From positions 1,736,001 through 1,800,000 of the forward strand of contig NZ_CP107852.1 of the NCBI RefSeq assembly GCF_036346875.1: a stretch of DNA of 64,000 nucleotides, given 5' to 3'. The notes under the pieces are model-generated. The model worked only from the letters and a program-made list of their open reading frames with translations, had not been told where the DNA came from and did no database searches. The translations under genes and the position numbers were made by a program. The DNA is from Nocardia sp. NBC_00508 (GTDB lineage: Bacteria; Actinomycetota; Actinomycetes; Mycobacteriales; Mycobacteriaceae). Shown here piece by piece: positions 18,065 through 26,604 of this stretch (position 1 is the stretch's first letter; every line of letters starts with the position of its first letter).

Positions 18065-19558
18065 CTACCGAACCTCCTGCAGGGTCTTGACCATCGCGTT
18101 GGCCACCGCCGTGTGGCCTGCCCAGCCCCAATGGATGCCGTCCGGATTCGCCTCGCCGGAGAAGATGTTGTCGCGCACGGCTTCGGCCAGGTCGACCAAC
18201 GGCACCGAGGTCTGCTCCGACCAGGCTTGCAACACCGCGACGGCGCGCGGCCGACCGGAGTGCACGCGCCCGTAGGCGTCGCAGTTGTGCACCGAGGGCA
18301 GCACCGCGACGACCGGCAGATCGGGCCGCAACTGCGCGAGCGCGGTGCGGGACTGTTCCAGGTAGTCGACGCTCACCTTCGGCGGAAGGGCCACGGGGCG
18401 GCCGAGTTTCGACAGTTTCGGCTGCAACCAGTTGTAGGTGGCGCGGACGATGCGGCGCAGGGCGGGCGGGCGCACGTAGCGGATCAGCTCGCGCAGTGCG
18501 GTCGGCAGCGGCGAGGGCAGCGTGTCCATGCCACCGACTGCGAATACCACCGCACCGGCGCGCGGTACCGCGGCCCACACCCGGGGGTCGCCGATCAGCG
18601 CCCAGTAGGCATCGCGGCAGGTCCAGCCGATCCGCCCGACCAGCTCGACATCCCAATCCAATTCGGCCGCAACGAGGTTCGGCCAGATGCGCGGGTCGTC
18701 GGCGGGCAGACCGCCCTTCGGGCCGAAATAGGACAGCGAGTCGGCGAGCACCAACAGCACCGGGCGCGCGGTATCCGGTTCGCCGGGCTCGCCGACGGCA
18801 ACTGACTCACGGACGGGATCGCTCGACCCGGCCGCCGATGCAGTCGCGAGGCCTCCTACACTCTCGGGTTCGGTTGCCGCCGTGGAAAGCTCGACCACCG
18901 AATCGGGCGCGTTGGCTCCGGAGACTTCGACCGCCACGACCGATTCGGTCGACGCGGCGGCGGTCGGCTCAGGCGATCCGGCGGCCGCTGGGGCTTCGAG
19001 GATCTCGACCGGCACCGAGTCGGCCGATTCGGCTGCCGCACCAGCAGCCTCGACCGCCGTGGCGGTCGACGCGGATGTGTCCTCGATGGCGGACGCGACC
19101 GACTCGTCGGCAACCGCCGCCGACTCGACCGACACGGCGGCAGGCGCGGGGGTTTCAGCAACCGACTTGTCCACAGCCACCGCGGCATCCGCGTTGTCCT
19201 CGACCGCATCGGCGGCCCCGTCGTCATCGCCGACCGCGGACTCGACACCGCCGGATCGCACGACGACGGGCTCGACGTCGATACCGGCACGACCATCCCG
19301 CTCGACCTCGGCGGCGTGGTCTATCGCAACCGATCGATCGTCTTCCGCGTCGCCTCCATCGGATTCCTCGGGGGACGACTCGGCCCCGCCACCGGATTCC
19401 GCCGCACTCGAAGACGCTGCCTCGGGCTGTGCTTCGGGTTCGGGCGCAGCCAGCGGCGGGCCGCCGAACAACGCGTCCGGCAGCTGCCGCTCGGCCTTCG
19501 CCGACACTCTACGGAACAGTTCGTCCGGGACCGATCTGATCGGCTCATCAGAGGACAT
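18065..19558 (-). CDS. octT: OctT-like MGLP octanoyltransferase with acidic N-terminal extension
   Basis: 497-residue protein. Residues ~266-497 form an SGNH-hydrolase-like domain: [11 protein letters not shown] (catalytic Ser274), [13 protein letters not shown], and a late HWGWAGH with the Asp-x-x-His pair. This part matches the OctT family that octanoylates the precursor of methylglucose lipopolysaccharides, and its position beside gpgP agrees. Residues ~35-264 are a low-complexity Ala/Glu/Asp/Ser/Val stretch not expected in the ~250-residue mycobacterial protein. It overlaps gpgP by 11 bp. Confidence 0.85.
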   Translation of the reverse strand: MSSDEPIRSVPDELFRRVSAKAERQLPDALFGGPPLAAPEPEAQPEAASSSAAESGGGAESSPEESDGGDAEDDRSVAIDHAAEVERDGRAGIDVEPVVVRSGGVESAVGDDDGAADAVEDNADAAVAVDKSVAETPAPAAVSVESAAVADESVASAIEDTSASTATAVEAAGAAAESADSVPVEILEAPAAAGSPEPTAAASTESVVAVEVSGANAPDSVVELSTAATEPESVGGLATASAAGSSDPVRESVAVGEPGEPDTARPVLLVLADSLSYFGPKGGLPADDPRIWPNLVAAELDWDVELVGRIGWTCRDAYWALIGDPRVWAAVPRAGAVVFAVGGMDTLPSPLPTALRELIRYVRPPALRRIVRATYNWLQPKLSKLGRPVALPPKVSVDYLEQSRTALAQLRPDLPVVAVLPSVHNCDAYGRVHSGRPRAVAVLQAWSEQTSVPLVDLAEAVRDNIFSGEANPDGIHWGWAGHTAVANAMVKTLQEVR

Positions 19559-20207
19559 CTGGTGCTACCTTCGCCGCTGCGTTCCACACATCCAGACGCC
19601 AGCCGGGCTGTTCGATGCTCGGGCCGTGACTGCTGAGCTGCACCCAGCTGGTGTTGGCCAGTCCTCCGAGGATCGGCCAATTCTGCGGCGGCAGGTCGAG
19701 CAGCGCGGCCGTGAGGGCGGCGATCAGCCCGCCGTGCGCCACCAGGATGATAGTCCGGCCGGGCCAGTCCTGCCGCTCGGACAGCAACTCCTGGACAACC
19801 GGCAGCGACCGCGCGCCGACCTCGAGTTTGCTCTCGCCGTTCGGCGGTGTGTAGTTCGCGTCCAGCCGCCACGCCAGGCGCGCGCCCGGGTAGTCCGCGT
19901 CCACCTCCAGGTGGGTCAGCCCCTCCCAGTCGCCGAGGTTGGTCTCCCGCAGCCTGGTGTCCGGTACCACGGTGAGGCCGGTGTGCTCGGCCAGCGCGGT
20001 CGCGGTATCGAAGGCCCGGCGCAGATCCGACGAGAGGATCGCCGTGGCATTGCGCGAAACGAGCTCGCGGGCAGCCTCTTTCGCTTGTCTACGACCGAGT
20101 TCGGTGAGATCGGTATCGATCTGGCCCTGCATCCGGTCGGCGGCGTTCCATTCGGTTTGCCCGTGGCGCAACAGGATCAGGGTACGCACGCCGGCATGTC
20201 TGCTCAC
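19548..20207 (-). CDS. gpgP: Glucosyl-3-phosphoglycerate phosphatase (histidine phosphatase family)
   Basis: 219-residue histidine phosphatase superfamily enzyme. The catalytic motif LLRHGQTEW (His15) and the second histidine in [11 protein letters not shown] are present. In mycobacteria GpgP dephosphorylates glucosyl-3-phosphoglycerate, the second step of methylglucose lipopolysaccharide synthesis. The gene order octT-gpgP-rsfS-nadD supports that role. I chose GTG 20207 ([16 protein letters not shown]), preceded by GGCGGAG; an ATG at 20249 would extend into the 80-bp repeat array. The start and its upstream region are thus part of repeat unit 1. Confidence 0.9.
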   Translation of the reverse strand: MSRHAGVRTLILLRHGQTEWNAADRMQGQIDTDLTELGRRQAKEAARELVSRNATAILSSDLRRAFDTATALAEHTGLTVVPDTRLRETNLGDWEGLTHLEVDADYPGARLAWRLDANYTPPNGESKLEVGARSLPVVQELLSERQDWPGRTIILVAHGGLIAALTAALLDLPPQNWPILGGLANTSWVQLSSHGPSIEQPGWRLDVWNAAAKVAPDVL

Positions 20208-20441
20208 GACTCCGCCTCGCTGGCGCTCGGCTCCGTCGCGCGCAGCCACGCGCTGTGCCTATGGTTCACTCGCTCACGCTCGCTCACGACTCCGCCTCGC
20301 TGGCGCTCGATTCCGTCGCGCGCAGCCACGCGCTGTGCCTATGGTTCACTCGCTCACGCTCGCTCACGACTCCGCCTCGCTGGCGCTCGATTCCGTCGCG
20401 CGCAGCCACGCGCTGTGCCTATGGTTCACTCGCTCACGCTC
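20202..20441. repeat. 80-bp tandem repeat, three copies
   Basis: Units at 20202-20281, 20282-20361 and 20362-20441 are near-identical; the first has CGGCTCC where the others have CGATTCC. A partial fourth copy runs to about 20460 inside the rsfS 3' end. Each unit contains short sub-repeats of GCTCGCTCAC type. The array fills the rsfS-gpgP gap and supplies the gpgP ribosome-binding site and start. No spacers, so not a CRISPR. Confidence 0.9.
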
Positions 20442-20443
20442 GC

Positions 20444-20857
20444 TCACGATCGCGCCTCGTCCTCCGTCGCCGCGGCGCGCGCCCCCGGCCCCGCGCCGGT
20501 GATCCCGGCGACCGGCACGACGGGGCAGTCCTTCCACAGCCGTTCCAGCGCATAGAAATTGCGCTCGTCGTTGTGCTGGATGTGCACCACGACGTCGACG
20601 TAGTCCAGCAGCGCCCAGCGACCTTCGCGGGTGCCCTCACGCCGGACCGGCTTGTGCCCGGCGGCGCGCAGCTTCTCCTCCACGTTGTCGACGATGGCGT
20701 TCACCTGCCGCTCGTTGGGCGCGGACGCGATGACGAAGCAGTCCGTGATCACCAGCTGTTCGGACACGTCCAGCACCACGACATCGGACGCCAGCTTCTC
20801 GTCGGCCGCCCGCGCGGCGACCTGGGCGATCTCGACCGACTCGACCGACGCGCTCAT
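20444..20857 (-). CDS. rsfS: Ribosome silencing factor RsfS
   Basis: 137-residue member of the Iojap/RsfS family, which binds L14 of the large ribosomal subunit and blocks subunit joining under starvation. Key stretches are VVLDVSEQLVITDCFVI, EGTREGRWALLDYVDVVVHI and YALERLWKDCP. The last ~25 residues (AGARAAATEDEARS) are variable and end in the partial fourth copy of the 80-bp repeat. It lies between nadD and gpgP, a widely conserved context. Confidence 0.95.
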   Translation of the reverse strand: MSASVESVEIAQVAARAADEKLASDVVVLDVSEQLVITDCFVIASAPNERQVNAIVDNVEEKLRAAGHKPVRREGTREGRWALLDYVDVVVHIQHNDERNFYALERLWKDCPVVPVAGITGAGPGARAAATEDEARS

Positions 20858-20947
20858 GCCTGCACCTCGCCGGCGCTCGGCTCCGGCATGATGGTTCCCT
20901 CGCTCCGCTCGCTCACTGCCTGCACCTCGCTGTGCTCGTTCAAAAGC
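20858..20947. repeat. Degenerate relative of the 80-bp repeat
   Basis: The nadD-rsfS gap contains CCTCGCCGGCGCTCGGCTCC, then ATGGTTCCCTCGCTCCGCTC and GCTCAC, then a second TGCACCTCGCTGTGCTCG. These match the order of elements in the 80-bp unit at 20202-20441 with substitutions and a deletion. This points to one repeat family spread over two neighbouring gaps. Confidence 0.55.
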
Positions 20948-21589
20948 TCAGCTACCTTCCGCTGCTCCGGGCACATACAGGTGCCGCTTCGATATGTACT
21001 GCACCACGCCGTCGGGGACGAGGTACCACACCGGCCGGTTCTCGGCGGCGCGGCGACGGCATTCGCTCGACGAGATGGCCAGTGCGGGGATTTCGATCAT
21101 GGTCACCGCATCGGCCGGAAGATCTCGCAGATGGTCCTCGAGATGATCGGTGTTCAGCTCGTACCCCGGACGGCTCACCCCGACGAATTTCGCCAGTTCG
21201 AACAGTTCCGCCCAATCCTGCCATGTCAGGATGCTGGCCAACGCGTCCGCACCGGTGATGAAGTACAGCTGAGCGTCCGGATACTGCGACTGCATCTCGC
21301 GCAGCGTGTCGACGGTGTAGGTGACCTTGCCGCGGTCGATGTCCGCACGGCTGACCGAAAACCGCGGATTGGACGCGGTGGCGATCACGGTCATCAGGTA
21401 GCGGTCCTCGGCCGGGCTGACCAGCTTGTGTGACTTCTGCCACGGCTGCCCGGTCGGGACGAAGATCACTTCGTCCAACTCGAAGCGGTGGGCGACCTCG
21501 CTGGCGGCGACCAGGTGCCCGTGGTGGATGGGGTCGAACGTGCCGCCCATCACCCCGAGCTTGCGGCCGCGCCGACCTGTCTCGTGCAT
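20948..21589 (-). CDS. nadD: Nicotinate-nucleotide adenylyltransferase
   Basis: 213-residue enzyme that adenylates nicotinate mononucleotide in NAD synthesis. The nucleotidyltransferase signature [11 protein letters not shown] lies at residues 15-25. YTVDTLREM and FITGADAL are typical, and the C-terminal ISSSECRRR corresponds to the ISSTxIR motif. Length is normal. It is first in the nadD-rsfS-gpgP-octT-degV string, all on the minus strand, as in mycobacteria. Confidence 0.95.
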   Translation of the reverse strand: MHETGRRGRKLGVMGGTFDPIHHGHLVAASEVAHRFELDEVIFVPTGQPWQKSHKLVSPAEDRYLMTVIATASNPRFSVSRADIDRGKVTYTVDTLREMQSQYPDAQLYFITGADALASILTWQDWAELFELAKFVGVSRPGYELNTDHLEDHLRDLPADAVTMIEIPALAISSSECRRRAAENRPVWYLVPDGVVQYISKRHLYVPGAAEGS

Positions 21590-21683
21590 GACTGCCGAGC
21601 TTAACGGGTCGCCTCGTGCCGGTCACCAGGGCGGACGCCAACTGGGGACGCCCGCCCGCACACCGACCGGTAGCAGCTCGGCG

Positions 21684-23645
21684 CTAAGCGCTGGACTCCA
21701 GGCCGCCACCGCCCATCTCCAGCATGCGAGCCAGGTGAGCGCGGGTACGCGCGAGTTCGTCGGCCGCCTCCGGCGACTGCTCGGCCAGCGCGGCCAGCTC
21801 TTCGGTCAGCGCCCGCATCGACGGAAGCCACGGGCCGGGACCGGCGCCGTCGGACACCTGAAGCCATGCCGCCGCCCGCAGACAGCGCGCCCGCGCCGCC
21901 ACCTCGCCCAGCCGTGCCCACAACTCGGCCGCGCGGTGGTAGGCCGCCACGGCCTCCTCGGCCTGCCCACAGTGCTCCAGCGCGGTGGCTGCCGACCACG
22001 CGAGCTCCGCGTGCAGCTTCGACCGCTCCGGATCGTGCTCGATGAGGCGGGCCCCGTCGAGGAAGTGGCGCGCGGCCTCACGGTGCCGGTTCAGCGCGGT
22101 CAGGGATCGACCGAACTGCGTGCGCACCACGGCCGATTCCGCTGGTGGATAAGGTATCTCGCCGTCGGCGAGCACCTGTTCGAACAGGGCTACCGCCTCG
22201 CCGTGACGTCCGGCGCGGTGGAACGCCCTGGCGGCGACCAGGGTGTGGTGCAGGACGTCTGGTTCGGAGAGCCCTTCCCAGCGAGCGGCGGCACGCACCG
22301 CGGCGTCGGCGAGGTCGAGCGCGCGGTCCGGTTGACTCGCGATGGCGATGACCAGTTGTGCACCCAGCCGGGCGGTCTCCTCCCGGGGCAACACCGGCGT
22401 GCCGAGCGCCAGAGCCTCCCGCAGGTGGGCTTCCGCCTCCTCGGGTGCGTCGCCGAGCCGGGCGGCGCCGAGTTCGGCGAGCCGCCGCACCTCGACGGTC
22501 GGATCACCGGAGAGTTCCGTGGCCGCGGACAGACCGCTCGTCGCATGAGGCAACCGGCTGCGCAGGCCGAGCGGCAGTCCGTCCAGCAGCGGTCGCGTGG
22601 CGAGCCGGGCGGCCGTGCGCAGGCTGACCGCGCTGTTGCCGTTGCGGGCGTCGTAGCGGGCGCACAGCGCGCCGATCTCGACCTCGAGATCCGCACGGAC
22701 CGACTCCACGGTCCCGGACGCGAGCGGGAGATCGCCCAGCCGCAACGCCACCAACCTGCGCAGCAGCACGCACACTCCGGTCGCGAACGCGAGCCGTGCG
22801 GCGGCGTCGGCACCCGGGTCGGTGAGCCAGCTCGCGTGTTCGGCGAGGATCTCCAGTCCGCGCGCCTCGTTTCCGGTCAGGGCGCAGAACTCGGCGTGCA
22901 GCGCCACGGAGGCTCGCAGGTCCTCGGTGTGCCGGACCAGCGGGTACCCGGTCAGATGCGCGCCGCGTGCGGCTGCGACGCGACCGGTGCGCACCAGCGG
23001 AAGCAATGCCTCGGCCAGCACCCGGTGCGGTTCTTCGGCGCAGGCGCGGTCGCCGTCGAGCACGGGCTGCCAGTGCGCGAGGCCTGCCTCGTCGTCGCCG
23101 AGAGACACGCTGGCCGTGCCCCATTCGTTGCGCTCGCAGGCGTCGCAGTCGGACATGCTGTCGCGCCGAGCGGCCATCGCCGCCTCCAGCCACTCGGCGG
23201 CAGCCGCTCTGTCACCGGTCTTGCGGGCGAGTTCGGCGCGCAGCGCCAGCACCGGGCGCAGACTGTAGCCGCGCTGGCGAAAGCGGTTGTCGAGTTCGTC
23301 GAACCAACGGTGAACCGTGGGCAGCGGAATCGACGGGTTGTCGATCATTCCCCAGGTCATCCACTTCAGGTGCCAGTGCACCGAATGAGTCATCGGTCCG
23401 AGCTCGACGGGGTGATCGTCGTAGATGCGCAGCAGCCTGCCGTAGGCGACCGGTACCAGATCGCGTTCGCCCGCCAAGGTGTACGACTTGGCCAGTTCCA
23501 GCAGCACACGGCCTTCCAGCGCGCGGTCCGGTCCCGCTTTCGCGGCCGCGGTCAGCGTTTCGAGTCGCTCGGTCCGCATGCGGCCGTGCGGTAGTGCGTA
23601 GACCTGCGCCAACTCCGTGGTGATCGCGGCCGTGTCCATGCTCAC
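21684..23645 (-). CDS. Tetratricopeptide-repeat protein paired with HSP90 family gene
   Basis: 653-residue, largely helical protein built from many TPR-like helix pairs (for example EEAEAHLREALALGTPVL, HREAARHFLDGARLIEHD and AEEAVAAYHRAAELWARLG). It has no signal peptide or membrane segment. Residues ~185-195 hold CDACERNEWG, a small Cys-containing island. The GTG at 23645 overlaps the TGA of the upstream HSP90-family gene (GTGA), so the two are translationally coupled and likely act together. In eukaryotes TPR proteins are HSP90 co-chaperones; a similar partnership is inferred here. Confidence 0.85.
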   Translation of the reverse strand: MSMDTAAITTELAQVYALPHGRMRTERLETLTAAAKAGPDRALEGRVLLELAKSYTLAGERDLVPVAYGRLLRIYDDHPVELGPMTHSVHWHLKWMTWGMIDNPSIPLPTVHRWFDELDNRFRQRGYSLRPVLALRAELARKTGDRAAAAEWLEAAMAARRDSMSDCDACERNEWGTASVSLGDDEAGLAHWQPVLDGDRACAEEPHRVLAEALLPLVRTGRVAAARGAHLTGYPLVRHTEDLRASVALHAEFCALTGNEARGLEILAEHASWLTDPGADAAARLAFATGVCVLLRRLVALRLGDLPLASGTVESVRADLEVEIGALCARYDARNGNSAVSLRTAARLATRPLLDGLPLGLRSRLPHATSGLSAATELSGDPTVEVRRLAELGAARLGDAPEEAEAHLREALALGTPVLPREETARLGAQLVIAIASQPDRALDLADAAVRAAARWEGLSEPDVLHHTLVAARAFHRAGRHGEAVALFEQVLADGEIPYPPAESAVVRTQFGRSLTALNRHREAARHFLDGARLIEHDPERSKLHAELAWSAATALEHCGQAEEAVAAYHRAAELWARLGEVAARARCLRAAAWLQVSDGAGPGPWLPSMRALTEELAALAEQSPEAADELARTRAHLARMLEMGGGGLESSA

Positions 23646-25480
23646 TCGGTCCCTTCACCGCGGCGCGTAGCCCAGCCGAGGAATTCGCCGAAAGCGCGGT
23701 TGAGCAATGCGGTGTCGGCCGCGCTGAGCGGGCGGTGAGTCATCAGCAGGGCTTGGCCGTACAGCGATTCCACCGCCGCCTTCAGCAAGCCCGGATCGCC
23801 GATGCGGGTCAGTCTGCGCACGATCGGGCTGTGGTGGTTCAGGACGAGCTGGGCCCGTGGCGCGGCGGCGGCCAAGGCGCCGAGGATCTCGGTCCACAGC
23901 TCGTCGGCGCCCTCGGCGGTCCGCGCTCTGGCGCGTTCATTGCGGGCGGCGCGTCCGTCGAGGTAGAGCGCCGGGACCGACACCGGATGGAAGGCCCGCA
24001 TGCTCACGTCACAGGACAGCGGGTCCAGCACCGTACGTGCCAGCGTGAGCACCGGGGCGAGCGCCAGTTCCTCGGCCGGGTCGACCGGGTCGAGCGCCGC
24101 GGTGATCGCCCCGGCGTCGAGTTCGACCACCTCGACGCCGTACACCAGTCGTGGCAGCAGCGCGACCAGGTCGCGGTCGTAGGCGTAGCCGCCGTTGACG
24201 ACCCCGATCCCCTGCGCGGCGGCGGTCGCCGCCACCTGACGGAACTCCTCGACCGTCGAGGTCACCCGCACCGTGCGATGCTTGCGGGCGAACTCGGTCA
24301 GCGGCACCCGTCCGTCGGTGGTTTCGAAAACCAAGTGGGGCAGCATGATTCGGAGCAGATCGAGTGAATGCCTGGCCATCGCCTTCACGCCGAGTGCGTG
24401 CACCGACAGGAACGCGGCCAGCCGCCGCGGCTGCTCGACGGCGATCTCGGTGAGCCAGTCCCGGATCTGGTCGCCGAGCACCTCTCGGACGACGGCAAGC
24501 CGCTCGTCCTCGTAGAGCGCCTCCCGCGACGCGGTGGGGCGCAGCGTGTCGGTGTCGATCACACAGCGCACGAAGAACGCCCAGTCCGGCAGCACGCCAC
24601 GCACCGCGTCACCCAGCAGCATTCCTTTCAGGTACACCCGATGCGCACTGCTCTCGCTCGGGTTCCCCGGCTGGGACAGCACGTAGGCCACACCGCTTAC
24701 CCCGGCCGGACCGGCATCGAGTTCGATGACATCGAGCGGCGGGAAGCCCAGCGCCCGGTGACCGTACTCGAGCAAAGCGGCTCTGCGATCCTCCGCGGTC
24801 GGATACGTGCGCCGCCATACCGGAACACCCTCGGTGACCGACTCCACGACACCATCGGATTCCACCGTCACCTCATAAGGCAGCAATGACCCGAATTCGC
24901 GCGCCAGATCGATGACCCGCCGCGGCTGGAACCATGCCTGCGCTCCGCCGCGCGGCTCGAGCCACACCGTCGTGCCCGGCTCCGGGTGCTCGCCCGGATC
25001 GAGCGCGCGCACGGTGTACGTGCCGTCGGCGGCGGCCAGCCATTCGACCGGCGGGGCCGCGGTGTCGGTGGCCGATCGAGTGACCACCCGGATGGTCTCG
25101 GCCACCGTGAAGCAGGCCAGCAGCCCGATCCCGAACTGCCCGAGGAACTCTCGCCGCGCACCTTCGATGTCATCACGCTTGGACGAGCGGCCGATGGTCG
25201 CCAGGAACCGGTGTACGTCGGCCTCGGTCAGACCGATGCCGGGATCGCTGATCCGCACCCCGGACTCGTCCACCACAACCCGAATCGTGCTAGGCGACAA
25301 CGGATCCAGTCGCGTACGCGCGGTGACCGCGTCGACGGCGTTCTGCAACAGCTCGCGCAGATAGACCCGCGGACCGGAGTAGAGGTGATGGGAAAGCAGA
25401 TCGACGATCCCGCGCAGATCGACCTGGAACGAATAACTGTCGTGTACCGCCGCCGGACCTTGGGGGGTTCTGTTCACCAT
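23642..25480 (-). CDS. HSP90 family protein (GHKL ATPase)
   Basis: 612-residue HSP90-like protein. The Bergerat ATP site is intact: ELLQNAVDAV (Glu43, Asn47), DPGIGLTEAD (79-88) and GQFGIGLLACF (114-124). The middle domain follows with VYLKGMLLGD and the catalytic-loop-like RPTASREALYEDERL. The C-terminal dimerisation region differs from HtpG. It is not the housekeeping HtpG but a divergent actinobacterial branch annotated as HSP90 family protein. The partner TPR gene overlaps its 3' end. A stress or conflict role is possible but unproven. Confidence 0.88.
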   Translation of the reverse strand: MVNRTPQGPAAVHDSYSFQVDLRGIVDLLSHHLYSGPRVYLRELLQNAVDAVTARTRLDPLSPSTIRVVVDESGVRISDPGIGLTEADVHRFLATIGRSSKRDDIEGARREFLGQFGIGLLACFTVAETIRVVTRSATDTAAPPVEWLAAADGTYTVRALDPGEHPEPGTTVWLEPRGGAQAWFQPRRVIDLAREFGSLLPYEVTVESDGVVESVTEGVPVWRRTYPTAEDRRAALLEYGHRALGFPPLDVIELDAGPAGVSGVAYVLSQPGNPSESSAHRVYLKGMLLGDAVRGVLPDWAFFVRCVIDTDTLRPTASREALYEDERLAVVREVLGDQIRDWLTEIAVEQPRRLAAFLSVHALGVKAMARHSLDLLRIMLPHLVFETTDGRVPLTEFARKHRTVRVTSTVEEFRQVAATAAAQGIGVVNGGYAYDRDLVALLPRLVYGVEVVELDAGAITAALDPVDPAEELALAPVLTLARTVLDPLSCDVSMRAFHPVSVPALYLDGRAARNERARARTAEGADELWTEILGALAAAAPRAQLVLNHHSPIVRRLTRIGDPGLLKAAVESLYGQALLMTHRPLSAADTALLNRAFGEFLGWATRRGEGTE

Positions 25481-25930
25481 GGGCGCTGATCTTGTCGGCG
25501 TGCGCCAAAGATTCGCTTAACGAACGCTTTTCGCTCGGAGTTCCGGCTCCGACTCCCGGTAGTTCGCGCGACTTGACGCCCTGGCTGGTTCCGGTCACGG
25601 CGGCAAGCATCGACTGACGCTCACCCGGACAGACCCTGGCGAGCCGACACGCCTCCACCGGAGTGCTCGACGTTCGTCGCGGCCGCAATGTGACCCGCGA
25701 CGACTTCGAATTCTTCCGCGACCGCGGGGCCGAACACAGCAGCATGTGGAGCTTTCCCCGACGAATCGCCGGTGCTGCCGACACGTTCGACCAGAGCCGA
25801 CAACCATTGTTAGGGTCGGCAACCGCGGACGGCGAGAGGTCTGCCCGGGACGCCTGACATCTTCAGGACTCCGTTCGATCACCCGGATCAACACAAACTG
25901 CGCACCACTTCGATTCGAAGGAGGACACTC
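25481..25930. other. Intergenic region upstream of secreted peptide gene
   Basis: 450 bp between the divergent HSP90-family gene and the small secreted protein gene. A 60-codon minus-strand frame (25621-25803) has a moderate codon bias but only a TTG start directly after a stop. I see no repeat, RNA or clear operator. Confidence 0.45.
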
Positions 25931-26167
25931 ATGCGATTCGTCAAAGCAGGTGCCATCACTCTGGCACTCGCCTGTGCCACCATCATTGGAGCCGGCGCGG
26001 CACACGCCGACCAAACCGTAACCGTCACCGGAAGGCTGCTCGGCTGCGCCTTCGAAGGCGTGGTGGACTTGGACGTGGCCGCGCTGCTGAAGGTCGGTCC
26101 CGGCGGCACGATCACCGTCTCCGACGATGTGTACGCCGAACTCGAGGCCGCTAGCTGTCTCGACTGA
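25931..26167 (+). CDS. Small secreted protein
   Basis: 78-residue protein with a Sec signal peptide (residues 1-27, MRFVKAG, a hydrophobic core, then AHA-D cleavage). The mature ~51 residues contain two cysteines, in LLGCAFEGV and at EAASCLD, which could form one disulfide. A strong GAAGGAGG ribosome-binding site precedes the ATG. Family and function are unknown. It is monocistronic and convergent with the MmcQ-like gene. Secreted two-cysteine peptides of this size are common in mycolata. Confidence 0.85.
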   Translation: MRFVKAGAITLALACATIIGAGAAHADQTVTVTGRLLGCAFEGVVDLDVAALLKVGPGGTITVSDDVYAELEAASCLD

Positions 26168-26256
26168 GGTCCAAGGGGTCGTGTTGCCCGTCGCACGCCA
26201 CCCACGGGCAACACGGCCTCCGCCGAGTAAGGGACCCGCACGTTTCGCCGTTCGGC

Positions 26257-26604
26257 TCAGCCGGTGGGCCGCTTGGACTTCGGCAATTTGCTCACGATCG
26301 CCGCATAGGAGAGATCAACCAGCTCGCACAGTTCGTCGTCGGGGACCGCGCCCGCCAGCCGGATGGTGTTCCAGCCGTAGCGGCCGATGTAGGCCGATGC
26401 CGCGACGTCGTTCGGATACACCCGGACCAGTTCGTCGGCCTCCTCGCGGGTACGTCCGCATTTGAGGCCGACCGAGGTATCTCCGAGGAAGGCGAAGATC
26501 TTGTCGCCGACCTTGGCGACGACATCACCTTCCCACGGCTCGTCCTGCCAGGCGCCCGGTTTCGCCAGGCAGTAGTTCAGCAGCGCGGCCTCGTCCATGC
26601 TCAC
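26257..26604 (-). CDS. MmcQ/YjbR family protein
   Basis: About 115 residues with the MmcQ/YjbR fold: LLNYCLAKPGAWQDEPWEG, KVGDKIFAFLG, VGLKCGRTREEADELV and the C-terminal GRYGWNTIRLAGAVPDDEL. Members have a double-wing DNA-binding-like fold; function is unknown. The GTG at 26604 overlaps the TGA of the vWA gene in a GTGA junction, so it is probably coupled to it. An ATG at 26598 is the alternative start. It is third in the MoxR-vWA-MmcQ operon. Confidence 0.85.
   Translation of the reverse strand: MSMDEAALLNYCLAKPGAWQDEPWEGDVVAKVGDKIFAFLGDTSVGLKCGRTREEADELVRVYPNDVAASAYIGRYGWNTIRLAGAVPDDELCELVDLSYAAIVSKLPKSKRPTG

Noticed and set aside
20202..20441. Repeats considered as a CRISPR array
   Set aside because: Units are contiguous without unique spacers and no cas genes are present. 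The same reasoning excludes 4973-5044 and 2380-2679.
25621..25803. 60-codon minus-strand frame resembling a small helical ESX-type protein
   Set aside because: The only start is a TTG placed three codons after a stop, there is no ribosome-binding site, and the similarity is vague.
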